64,000 nucleotides of DNA, taken from NCBI GenBank assembly GCA_910578115.1, contig CAJTPO010000001.1:55852-119851 (forward strand), in the 5' to 3' direction. Shown piece by piece: positions 7,852 through 15,447 of the stretch. The notes under the pieces are model-generated. The model had not been told where the DNA came from. It ran no database searches and saw only the letters and a program-made list of their open reading frames with translations. This stretch comes from an uncultured Lachnospiraceae bacterium (lineage in GTDB: Bacteria > Bacillota > Clostridia > Lachnospirales > Lachnospiraceae). A program made the translations under genes and the position numbers. Every line of letters begins with the position of its first letter. The first letter of the stretch is position 1.

Positions 7852-9003
7852 ATGAGCAGAAAAAGAAATGGTGTGAGAAGGACGGCGGGTGTTCTGGCGG
7901 TGTTGACTGCTGTGTCGCTGGCGGGATGCGGACAGACGGGGAAAGAGGCGTTGCAGGCGGCAGCAGATGTGGCGCAGGTGCAGGAAACGGAGCAGACAGC
8001 AGGGGCCGATGTACAGGCACGGGAAGCGGAGCAGACAGGAGTCGGGGAAATGCAGGCGGAATCTGCGACGGCAGGTGAGGAAGCCCAGGGGAAGACAGGA
8101 AGCGAAAGCGCGGCAGGGCAGCGGCAGTCAGAGGCAACGGGCAAGTCAGTGCAGGCAGATGATGGGATGCGGCGGACTTTCGGTGCAGCGAACGACAGAC
8201 AGCAGACGGAGCAGACGAACGGGGAAAAAGAACGGCAGACACAAAGTAAGAAGAAGGAGCCGCCGGCGGGATGGCAGCTTACACTGGCCTCGGAGGACTG
8301 GGGCCCGTCCTTCGGGGAGCCGGGGACACAGTCTGTGGGCAATGCATCGTCGGAAGATCTGGCATGGTATGATGCCTATTACGTGGGCAGCGATGATGAG
8401 AAAGTGATCTATCTTACCTTTGACTGCGGTTATGAGAACGGCAATACGGAACCGATTCTGGATGCTTTAAAGAAACATGACGTGCAGGCTACATTTTTCG
8501 TGGTTGGGCATTTTCTGGAGACGGCTCCCGAGATGGTGAAGCGCATGGTGGAGGAAGGCCATACGGTCGGCAATCATACGTACCATCATCCGGATATGCC
8601 CACGATCTCCGATCAGGAGACATTCCGCAGAGAGCTGGATGACGTGGCGGCGCTTTTTGCGGAGATTACCGGCACGGAGCTGTCTTCTTATTATCGTCCG
8701 CCTCAGGGCAAATGCAATGTGGAGAACCTGCGGATGGCGCAGGAGATGGGGTATCACACGATATTCTGGAGCCTGGCCTATGTGGACTGGGATCAGGACA
8801 ACCAGCCCGGCCATGAGGAAGCGTTTTCCAGGTTGACGGGACGGGTGCACCCCGGAGCGGTTGTGCTTTTACATAATACGTCTCGGACCAACGGGGAAAT
8901 TCTGGACGAGCTGTTGACGAAGTGGGAAGAGATGGGATATATGTTTCGGCCGCTGTCGGAACTGGTGTACGGCGGAAATAGTAAAGATTCCGCAGGGGAA
9001 TGA
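7852..9003 (+). CDS. pdaA: PdaA-type polysaccharide deacetylase lipoprotein
   Basis: 383 residues. A lipobox LAGC puts the acylated cysteine at residue 26; residues ~30-135 are a Q/E/A-rich linker of low complexity; the NodB catalytic domain covers ~180-375. Motif 1 is 'YLTFDCGYENGNTEPILDAL' (the TFDxGYEN form of PdaA rather than TFDDG), the metal histidines are in NHTYHHPD, motif 3 is YRPPQGK, and HPGAVVLLH is near the end. In Bacillus, PdaA removes acetyl groups from muramic acid on the way to muramic delta-lactam of spore cortex. The long linker and lipid anchor suggest action in the wall outside the membrane. The family is firm; the exact substrate (spore cortex or vegetative wall) is inferred. 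Confidence 0.88.
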   Translation: MSRKRNGVRRTAGVLAVLTAVSLAGCGQTGKEALQAAADVAQVQETEQTAGADVQAREAEQTGVGEMQAESATAGEEAQGKTGSESAAGQRQSEATGKSVQADDGMRRTFGAANDRQQTEQTNGEKERQTQSKKKEPPAGWQLTLASEDWGPSFGEPGTQSVGNASSEDLAWYDAYYVGSDDEKVIYLTFDCGYENGNTEPILDALKKHDVQATFFVVGHFLETAPEMVKRMVEEGHTVGNHTYHHPDMPTISDQETFRRELDDVAALFAEITGTELSSYYRPPQGKCNVENLRMAQEMGYHTIFWSLAYVDWDQDNQPGHEEAFSRLTGRVHPGAVVLLHNTSRTNGEILDELLTKWEEMGYMFRPLSELVYGGNSKDSAGE

Positions 9004-9015
9004 GGAGAACGTACC

Positions 9016-9774
9016 ATGCACAAAATAGGGGTGATCTCAGATACACATGGAATGCTGCGCGGGGAGGTGGAGGAGACGCTTCGCGGCTGTGAGGCGATTC
9101 TGCACGGCGGTGATATCAACAGTCCTGAAATACTGTCGGCTCTGCGCGGGATTGCTCCAACCTATGCGGTGCGGGGCAATAATGATAAGGAATGGGCGGC
9201 GGATTTACCGGAGACTTTGTCGATTGAACTGTACGGCGTTCATTTTTTTATGGTGCACAACAAGAAGTATCTGCCGAAGGACGCAGGCGGTATTGATGTC
9301 ATGTTATACGGGCATTCTCATAAATATGAGGAAAGGCGCATTGACGGCCGGCTATATCTGAATCCCGGAAGCTGCGGTCCCGGCAGATTCAGTCAGCCGG
9401 TTACCTTCGCCCTGCTGGAGATTGAGGATGGACGCCTGCTGGGGGTGGAGAAGATAGAGATTGCCCGTCAGGCGAAGAAGAGCAAAGACGGCCCAAAACA
9501 GCCAAAGGGTAGAATCCTCCGGGGCGCAGGCGGCAAAGGCGACGCCCGTGACAGCAGGGAGGATGCCGGGGCAGATCCAGCATATGAACTGGCGGGCCGG
9601 GACATGCAGAAGCTGGTCAGGACAGTCATGCGGGATACGGATAAGAAGCTGCCTGCGGATAAGATCGCGGCCAGGAACTGCATCAGCGAAGAGCTGGCGG
9701 ATCAAATCTGTCGGCTGTATCTGACCCATCCGGGGGTAAGCGTGGATGGGATTCTGGGGAAGATGGGGTTGTGA
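9016..9774 (+). CDS. YfcE/MJ0936-type metallophosphoesterase with an extra C-terminal domain
   Basis: 252 residues against ~160-180 for the family. Residues 1-155 carry all metal motifs in order: SDTHG (D8, H10), HGGDIN, GNND, the later VHNKK and GHSHK. After a basic glycine-rich linker (~155-195) an ~60-residue helical module follows, 'ISEELADQICRLYLTHPGV' being its clearest part, with no domain I can name. The enzyme core belongs to small Mn-dependent phosphodiesterases. It starts 12 bases after the deacetylase stop and is probably cotranscribed with it. The appended module may add nucleic acid or partner binding; that is a guess. Confidence 0.87.
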   Translation: MHKIGVISDTHGMLRGEVEETLRGCEAILHGGDINSPEILSALRGIAPTYAVRGNNDKEWAADLPETLSIELYGVHFFMVHNKKYLPKDAGGIDVMLYGHSHKYEERRIDGRLYLNPGSCGPGRFSQPVTFALLEIEDGRLLGVEKIEIARQAKKSKDGPKQPKGRILRGAGGKGDARDSREDAGADPAYELAGRDMQKLVRTVMRDTDKKLPADKIAARNCISEELADQICRLYLTHPGVSVDGILGKMGL

Positions 9775-9903
9775 CCCTGCAGGAACGGCCGCCTGAGAGC
9801 CGGCTTTAGAGTGAGGTGATCCGACAGGAAGAAATGAAAGCACATGTTGCTGTACAGGAATCGAAACTGGAAATTATCATAAAATAACACGAGGTGATAC
9901 AAA

Positions 9904-11124
9904 ATGGAAAAAGTAATCGAACTGTTTTTAGAGTATGTACAGATTGACACGGAGTCTGCGGAGGAGAGTACGACCATGCCTTCCACGATGAAACAGCATG
10001 ATCTGGCGGCGCTTCTGGAGAAGCAGCTGCAGGAGATGGGAGCGGAAGAGATTGTGTACGATAAGGAGCATTGTTACGTATATGCTTCCATTCCGGCCAC
10101 TGCGGGATGCGAGGATGCCCCGGTGATCGGTTTTATTGCCCATATGGATACTTCCCCGGCGGTGACCGGGGCGGGTGTGAAGCCGCGGATCATCGAGAAC
10201 TATGACGGACGAGATATCGTGCTGAACGAAGAGAAGCAGGTGGTCATGCGGGTGGCTGACTTCCCGGATCTGGCTTCCTGTCAGGGGAAGCGGCTGATCG
10301 TGACCGACGGAACGACGCTGCTTGGCGCAGACGACAAGGCGGGTGTGGCAGAGATCATGGCGATGGCTTCCTGGCTGCTGCAGCATCCGGAGATTGCCCA
10401 CGGAAAAGTACGGATTGGTTTTACGCCGGACGAAGAAGTCGGGGCCGGGGCAGATCATTTCAATGTGGAGCTGTTCGGGGCGGATTATGCCTATACTGTG
10501 GACGGCGGTCCGCTGGGAGAGATGGAGTTTGAGAATTTCAACGCGGCCGGCGCCAAAGTGTCCGTACACGGCCGGAGCGTGCATCCGGGATCGGCGAAGG
10601 ACAAGATGCGCAATGCCATCCTGATGGCGCAGGAGTTCCAGTCCATGCTTCCTGTGGCGGAGAATCCGATGTATACCTGCGGCTATGAAGGCTTTTACCA
10701 TCTGGATACGCTGCATGGCAATGTGGAAGAAGCGGTGGCGGAATATATTATCCGGGATCATGACAGGGTGAAATTTGAGAAGAAGAAGGAACATTTCCTG
10801 CGGATCGCAGGTTACCTGAATGAAAAGTACGGAGCGGGAACGTTCGAGATCGACATGAAGGATTCCTACTATAATATGCGGGAAGTGATCGAGAAAAACA
10901 TGTTTATCATAGAGCAGGCAAAAGAAGCCATGGCACAGCTTGATGTGGAGCCGATTGTGTCCCCGATCAGAGGCGGCACGGACGGTGCGCGACTGTCCTT
11001 TATGGGGCTGCCCTGTCCGAATCTATGCACGGGCGGCAGGAATGCGCACGGGAAATACGAGTATGCCTGCATCGACGATATGGAGACGATCGTGAAACTT
11101 CTGGTCAGGATCGTGGAGCGGTAG
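9904..11124 (+). CDS. pepT: Peptidase T (tripeptide aminopeptidase)
   Basis: 406 residues, the normal family length. It releases the N-terminal residue from tripeptides in the cytoplasm using two zinc ions. Visible motifs are AHMDTSP (first zinc His and catalytic Asp), 'LLGADDKAGVAEIMAM' (bridging Asp), FTPDEEVGAGADHF (catalytic Glu pair), DGGPLGEMEFENFN and the dimerisation/oxyanion segment GRSVHPGSAKDKMRNA; the C-terminal SPIRGGTDGARLSFMGLPCPN is a PepT hallmark. The start has a GAGGTGA ribosome site 8 bases upstream. It probably stands alone, as a strong hairpin terminator follows it. Confidence 0.96.
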   Translation: MEKVIELFLEYVQIDTESAEESTTMPSTMKQHDLAALLEKQLQEMGAEEIVYDKEHCYVYASIPATAGCEDAPVIGFIAHMDTSPAVTGAGVKPRIIENYDGRDIVLNEEKQVVMRVADFPDLASCQGKRLIVTDGTTLLGADDKAGVAEIMAMASWLLQHPEIAHGKVRIGFTPDEEVGAGADHFNVELFGADYAYTVDGGPLGEMEFENFNAAGAKVSVHGRSVHPGSAKDKMRNAILMAQEFQSMLPVAENPMYTCGYEGFYHLDTLHGNVEEAVAEYIIRDHDRVKFEKKKEHFLRIAGYLNEKYGAGTFEIDMKDSYYNMREVIEKNMFIIEQAKEAMAQLDVEPIVSPIRGGTDGARLSFMGLPCPNLCTGGRNAHGKYEYACIDDMETIVKLLVRIVER

Positions 11125-11180
11125 AACACGACGGTGCAGAAGAAAACAGAATAAAGAGAAAGCAGAAGTAAGTAAAACAG

Positions 11181-11216
11181 GCCGCCGCGTGGGAAACGAT
11201 CCACAGCGGCGGTTTT
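11181..11216 (+). terminator. Rho-independent terminator after pepT
   Basis: CCGCCGC plus GTGG pair with CCAC plus GCGGCGG around a GAAACGAT loop, then TTTT. It separates pepT from the ECF sigma operon. Confidence 0.8.
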
Positions 11217-11249
11217 CGATTATGTTATAATAAAAAATCTTTTCGGCGG

Positions 11250-11279
11250 TGAAACTTTTTGCGGGGGCAGTCTGTCTAA
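11250..11279 (+). promoter_or_regulatory. ECF-type promoter, probably autoregulated by the downstream sigma factor
   Basis: TGAAACTTTT (11250-11259) as -35 and GTCTAA (11274-11279) as -10 match the form described for Bacillus ECF sigmas of the SigV/SigW/SigX group (TGAAAC ... CGTC). The pair lies 37 bases before the sigma gene start. Confidence 0.65.
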
Positions 11280-11315
11280 TAGGCACAAAACAAAAGGAAA
11301 GGAAGGAAAGAGAGG

Positions 11316-11783
11316 ATGCGGAACAGGAAGGAAGCGTTGGTCCGGAGCATACTCCTGGAAAACTATGAGAGCTATTATAGATTGGCGTTCAGCTATGTAC
11401 ATCAGGAAGCGGATGCCATGGACATTGTGCAGGAGGGAGCCTGCAAGGCGATGGCGAAGGCGCGCAGTCTGCGGGAGGAGAGCTTCGCCGGGACGTGGGT
11501 CTACCGGATCATGATCAATACGGCCAAGAATCATTTGAAGAAATATGAGAGAGAGCGGGGAACGTTGCGGGAGGATATGGCCGCACCGGAGAAAAACGAT
11601 GTGGATCTGGAACTGCGGGAGGCGGTAGATCGTCTGCCGATGCAGGAGAAGACGCTGATCATACTGCGGTTTTACGAGGATAAGCCGCTGGCTGAGATCG
11701 CGGAGATCCTGCAGGAAAATCTGAATACGGTCAAGAGCCGGCTGTACAGGACGCTGGAAAAGCTGCGCAGAGAACTTGCCTGA
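11316..11783 (+). CDS. ECF sigma factor, SigV-like
   Basis: 155 residues, sized for an ECF sigma with only regions 2 and 4. Region 2 is 'YYRLAFSYVHQEADAMDIVQ' with the pentapeptide-like 'AGTWVYRIMINTAKNHLKK'; region 4 is 'LPMQEKTLIILRFYEDKPL' followed by the HTH 'AEIAEILQENLNTVKSRLYR'. The next gene is an RsiV-type anti-sigma, the usual partner of SigV, which in Bacillus and Enterococcus responds to lysozyme and switches on peptidoglycan O-acetylation or deacetylation. An ECF promoter precedes it, pointing to self-activation. The lysozyme role is transferred from the family, not shown here. Confidence 0.9.
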   Translation: MRNRKEALVRSILLENYESYYRLAFSYVHQEADAMDIVQEGACKAMAKARSLREESFAGTWVYRIMINTAKNHLKKYERERGTLREDMAAPEKNDVDLELREAVDRLPMQEKTLIILRFYEDKPLAEIAEILQENLNTVKSRLYRTLEKLRRELA

Positions 11784-11879
11784 GTGGGAATGAAGAAATA
11801 GAGAAGCAGAGGGCTTCCTGTAAAGATGAGCAGAAAGGAAAGGGTGTATCAGAATATGAAGAATGTAAAGGAACATACT

Positions 11880-12830
11880 ATGGTGGCAGAAGAGACGAAA
11901 GATTTCACGGAGCTGGAAAACAGGATCATGGCCGGACGGGAATCTTATCGGAATATTCCGGTGCCGGAGGAGATGGAAAGGCGGATCAGAGAAGCGACGG
12001 CAGGACAGGGAGCGGGCAACAGATTCCGTATACCGGCGGCAGTCGCAGCGGCGGTGGCGCTGTTGATCGTTCTGCCGAATACGGGAGCGGATATTGCCCA
12101 TGCCATGGGAAATCTTCCGGTGGTCGGTAAGCTGTTTCAGGTCGTCACATTTAGAGATTATCAGTATGAGAGCGAACGGTTTGATGCGAATGTGGAAATA
12201 CCGCAGATCGTGGTGGAAGATGTGAAGGAGAACACCGGAGAAACGGCTGAATCGACAGAAACGGTACAAGGAGAGCAGACGGAGGAATTCCGGAAACTTC
12301 AGGAGACCGTTGAGCAGGTGAATTTTGATATCGACACGGTGACGGATCAGCTGGTGGAAGAGTTCAAGGAATCAGCAGAGCTTGGAGAAAGTTACGGCAG
12401 TCTGGAGATCCATCATGAGATCGTGACGGACAATGAGCGGTATTTTACGCTGAAACTGTCTATTTACCGGGGCGCAGGCAGTGGTATGGAATCCTATAAA
12501 CTGTATACTATTGACAAGCAGAGCGGCCGGCAGGTGCAGCTTAAAGACCTGTTCCGGGAGGACAGCGGCTATCTCGATATCATCAGTGAGGAGATCCGGG
12601 ACCAGATGCGCGCGCTGATGGCGGAAGATGAAATGAAGGCCTACTGGGTAGACCAAACGGATATACCGGAATTGAACTGGGAAGGGCTGAAAGAGGACCA
12701 GAATTATTACTTCGATGCCGACGGAAATCTGGTGCTTGTCTTTGATGAGTATGAGGTGGCGCCGGGCTACATGGGGGCGCAGGAATTCACGGTGGAGAAA
12801 GCGGTGTTTGAAGGAATGCTGAACGGATGA
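11880..12830 (+). CDS. RsiV-type membrane anti-sigma factor (DUF3298 domain)
   Basis: About 316 residues from this start. The cytoplasmic N-terminus ('YRNIPVPEEMERRIREA') would hold the sigma factor; a single TM ('IPAAVAAAVALLIVLPN') comes next, then an extracellular DUF4163/DUF3298-like domain ending 'DEYEVAPGYMGAQEFTV'. In RsiV this outer domain binds lysozyme and is then cut, freeing the sigma. I chose the ATG at 11880 because AAAGGA stands 7 bases before it; in-frame ATGs at 11826 and 11856 have poor sites but cannot be excluded. Lies 96 bases after the sigma gene, same operon. Confidence 0.85.
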   Translation: MVAEETKDFTELENRIMAGRESYRNIPVPEEMERRIREATAGQGAGNRFRIPAAVAAAVALLIVLPNTGADIAHAMGNLPVVGKLFQVVTFRDYQYESERFDANVEIPQIVVEDVKENTGETAESTETVQGEQTEEFRKLQETVEQVNFDIDTVTDQLVEEFKESAELGESYGSLEIHHEIVTDNERYFTLKLSIYRGAGSGMESYKLYTIDKQSGRQVQLKDLFREDSGYLDIISEEIRDQMRALMAEDEMKAYWVDQTDIPELNWEGLKEDQNYYFDADGNLVLVFDEYEVAPGYMGAQEFTVEKAVFEGMLNG

Positions 12831-12841
12831 ATAAATGACAC

Positions 12842-12872
12842 AAAGGACTGCTGCGTGGTGCGGCAGTCCTTT
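12842..12872. terminator. Bidirectional terminator between the anti-sigma and nitroreductase genes
   Basis: AAAGGACTGC (12842-12851) pairs with GCAGTCCTTT (12863-12872). The stem ends in A-run and T-run flanks, so it can stop both converging transcripts. Confidence 0.8.
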
Positions 12873-12890
12873 ATGTATGCAGCCATGTTG

Positions 12891-13421
12891 TTACAGATAA
12901 GTGATCTGTGCGTCGGCATTATAGGTGTGCGGCTCTTTGGTGACAGCCTTGTGGCCGAAGGCGATGGCAATTTCATACTCATAATTCTCGGGGAACTGCA
13001 GTGCTTTGGAGAAATATTCCTTCTTCTCACCTCTGAGGGCATCGTAGATGCAGCCGATGATCAGATTGCCAAGGCCCAGGTCTTCCGCGGCCAGCGCCAT
13101 ATTTTCCACCGCGATCCCGGCGTCAAGCGGACTCCATTTGTAGGAACTGTCAGCGCTTAAGATGACTACCACGGGCGCTTCATAATAGAAATTGTGTTCC
13201 AGCGCCGTCAGATCGCGCAGGCGGTTTTTTTCGGCTTCCAGTTCTGCCAGGATCGGATGATCCCCTTTTAATACCGTAAAGTGGATCTCCTGCTTATTGG
13301 CAGCTGTGGGCGCCTGCAGTCCGGCGTGAAGCAGGGTCTGCAGCTGGGCATCTGTCAGCGCTTCAGCGGTGTATCCTCTTGTGGAACTTCTCTTTTTGAT
13401 GGCTTCGATCACATTGCTCAT
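12891..13421 (-). CDS. Nitroreductase family flavoprotein
   Basis: 176 residues from the ATG at 13421, chosen because AGGAGGA stands 9 bases upstream; the frame stays open further but without a ribosome site. The N-terminal 'IKKRSSTRGYTAEALTDAQL' and the middle 'GLQAPTAANKQEIHFTVLKG' are the FMN-binding signatures, and 'LAAEDLGLGNLIIGCI' is the usual helix near the dimer interface. It uses NAD(P)H to reduce nitro or quinone-like substrates in the cytoplasm. It is divergent from the PadR gene, whose operator-promoter lies 66 bases away, so co-regulation is possible but not shown. Confidence 0.92.
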   Translation of the reverse strand: MSNVIEAIKKRSSTRGYTAEALTDAQLQTLLHAGLQAPTAANKQEIHFTVLKGDHPILAELEAEKNRLRDLTALEHNFYYEAPVVVILSADSSYKWSPLDAGIAVENMALAAEDLGLGNLIIGCIYDALRGEKKEYFSKALQFPENYEYEIAIAFGHKAVTKEPHTYNADAQITYL

Positions 13422-13486
13422 AATATGCTGTCCTCCTAAAAAAAGATATTTTCTGTTTTTATAATTATAGCAGAGAAATTTTACGA

Positions 13487-13546
13487 TTGACATATATAGA
13501 TAATCTATATATAATGGAAATGTAAAATATATAGATTATCTATATA
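13487..13546 (+). promoter_or_regulatory. Consensus promoter with two PadR-type operators
   Basis: A perfect TTGACA (13487-13492), 17 bases, TATAAT (13510-13515). The spacer is filled by the near-palindrome ATATATAGATAATCTATATA (starts 13492). A second copy, its reverse complement, ATATATAGATTATCTATATA, lies at 13527-13546 just after the expected transcription start. Bound repressor would cover both promoter and start site, the classic layout for PadR self-repression. Confidence 0.85.
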
Positions 13547-13602
13547 ATAAAAAAGAACCGAAAAGTGAATAAGAAAACGAACAGGAAAGGAGAAGATCAA
13601 AA

Positions 13603-13935
13603 ATGTCAATAGACAGATCGCTGGTCTCAGGGAGTACCACCATGCTTTTGCTCCGGCTGCTGGAGAACAAGGATATGTACGGGTACGAGATGATCGAGAC
13701 ATTGGAGCAGAAATCAAACAATGTTTTTACTTTGAAGGCGGGGACACTGTATCCGCTGCTGCACTCTATGGAGGAGAAGAATTATCTGACTTCTTATGAG
13801 AGCCCGGCCAACGGGAAGCTGCGCAAATATTACAGCATCACGAAGGAGGGCAGGAAGTATCTTAAGGCCAGAAAGGAAGAGTGGCAGGAATATCAGGCTG
13901 CGGTGCTCAATGTACTGTGGGTGGGGATGGCATGA
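13603..13935 (+). CDS. PadR-family transcriptional repressor
   Basis: 110 residues, a short PadR of subfamily 2. The winged helix is clear: 'LLLRLLENKDMYGYEMIETL', then 'LKAGTLYPLLHSMEEKNYLT' and the wing 'GKLRKYYSITKEGRKYL'. A short C-terminal dimerisation helix follows. The ribosome site is AAAGGAG. The double operator upstream shows likely autorepression, and the SEDS gene 51 bases downstream is probably in the same transcript. The inducing ligand or stress is unknown. Confidence 0.93.
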   Translation: MSIDRSLVSGSTTMLLLRLLENKDMYGYEMIETLEQKSNNVFTLKAGTLYPLLHSMEEKNYLTSYESPANGKLRKYYSITKEGRKYLKARKEEWQEYQAAVLNVLWVGMA

Positions 13936-13986
13936 CGGAAAGACTGTAGAAAACGTGTCATAGAGCGTTTTGGAACGGAGGTAACG

Positions 13987-15360
13987 ATGGAAGAATTTAT
14001 AAGAAATATTACGGAGCAGATCCGTTGTGTGAGGGCACGGGAAGCCGTGGCAAAGGAGCTGTCAGATCATATTCTGGACCAGGCGGCGGCTTATGAGAAG
14101 GACGGTGAGGAGCATGAAGCTGCGGTCGCACAGGCAGTCCGTGAGATGGGGGATCCCGTGGAGATCGGTGTAGAGCTGGACCGGATCCACAGGCCGCAGA
14201 CGGATGTTAAGATGATCGTCATGGTGCTGTTGTTCAGTATCGGAGGCATGGTGCTTCAATACATAGTGGGCGGCTATGCACCGATGGGTGGATCAAATGG
14301 GTCATCGGTATATTTGAGCCAGCTTGGCAGACAGGGCCTGATCCTGCTGGTATCTTTCGGTGTGATGGCAGGGATGTATTTTCTGGACTACAGCTTTATC
14401 GGGCGGTATGCCACAGCGATTTATTGGGGAATGACCATCGTCTTCTTCACGATCAGGATTATGAGCAGAGAAATAAACGGCAGGTATCCTGTGATGTTGA
14501 TGCTGGTTTACCTTTATGTTCCGGCATATGCAGGCCTGTTGTATCAGCTGCGGGGCAGAGGGTATGATGCAGTGGTAAAAGGGATTGCAATACAGGTTTT
14601 AACAGCCGGAGCAGCATACTACCTGTCCAATATTCTGCATGCTGCTTTTGCGGTGTATCTGATGCAGATGGTTCTGTTGCTTCTTGCGGTCCGTAAGGGA
14701 TGGTTTGCGGTAAACAAAAGGGATGCGGCTGTTGTAATCGTGACGGTTCTCGTGATCATTCCGCTGGCGGCATGTCTGTTTTTGCTGGTGACCGTGCCAG
14801 CTGAGGCGGACAATTACAGGTTACGACGGATTCAGGCGTGGCTGCATCCATCAGAGGATCCTTACGGGGCCGGTTATACCTACATGTGGATACGTCAGGG
14901 GCTGGCGAAGTCTAAACTGATCGGTGTATATGAAGGGTTTTCTTTTGATGATGAGATTACGTGGCTGGGGCCACGAACAGATCCATTTATCCTGATAGAG
15001 ATTGTCTTCACATTTGGCATTCTGATTGGCATTCTGGTGGTTGCAGCTTTAGCAGCGCTGATCATTCATGCTTTTGGCATCGTAAGGAGACAGAAAAACC
15101 AGCTTGGTTTTATGATATCAGCAGCCTGCTTTATGGTATTTCTGGACAACTGTCTGGAAGGAGTCCTGATCAACAGCGGTTGTTTTCCGGTGACGAGTGT
15201 GCAGCTTCCGTTTCTGTCTTATGGTGTGGGTTCAACGGTCACCTATGCAGTCTTTATAGGACTGCTGCTGAGCATCCACCGCAATGAGAAGATCGTCACG
15301 GACTGCACGGTGACAGGCCGTCCGGTCTGGAGGCTGAACATCAGGCTGGAGAAAAAGTGA
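13987..15360 (+). CDS. SEDS-family (FtsW/RodA/SpoVE-like) membrane protein with N-terminal permease prefix domain
   Basis: 457 residues. Residues 1-70 form a soluble helical 'permease prefix' domain of the kind found behind PadR genes; then come about ten TM helices. SEDS marks: 'DPYGAGYTYMWIRQGLAKSK' (~291-310), then 'GPRTDPFILIEIVFTFGIL' where T331-D332 matches the catalytic Thr/His-Asp of peptidoglycan glycosyltransferases, and 'PFLSYGVGSTV' (~408-418) in place of PFxSYGGSS. SEDS proteins polymerise lipid II outside the membrane. The retained Asp suggests activity; the divergence and PadR control suggest a stress-induced rather than housekeeping enzyme. The start has GGAGG 6 bases upstream. 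Confidence 0.85.
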   Translation: MEEFIRNITEQIRCVRAREAVAKELSDHILDQAAAYEKDGEEHEAAVAQAVREMGDPVEIGVELDRIHRPQTDVKMIVMVLLFSIGGMVLQYIVGGYAPMGGSNGSSVYLSQLGRQGLILLVSFGVMAGMYFLDYSFIGRYATAIYWGMTIVFFTIRIMSREINGRYPVMLMLVYLYVPAYAGLLYQLRGRGYDAVVKGIAIQVLTAGAAYYLSNILHAAFAVYLMQMVLLLLAVRKGWFAVNKRDAAVVIVTVLVIIPLAACLFLLVTVPAEADNYRLRRIQAWLHPSEDPYGAGYTYMWIRQGLAKSKLIGVYEGFSFDDEITWLGPRTDPFILIEIVFTFGILIGILVVAALAALIIHAFGIVRRQKNQLGFMISAACFMVFLDNCLEGVLINSGCFPVTSVQLPFLSYGVGSTVTYAVFIGLLLSIHRNEKIVTDCTVTGRPVWRLNIRLEKK

Positions 15361-15379
15361 CGAAAGCATATAAAAAATA

Positions 15380-15430
15380 AATCGACATTTCCGAAGCGAA
15401 TACAGACTTTGGAAATGTCGATTTTGTTTT
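15380..15430. terminator. Bidirectional terminator between SEDS and CPBP genes
   Basis: AATCGACATTTCC (15380-15392) pairs perfectly with GGAAATGTCGATT (15411-15423), flanked by an A-rich 5' side and TTTGTTTT on the 3' side. Confidence 0.9.
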
Positions 15431-15447
15431 TTGTACTATATTATATG

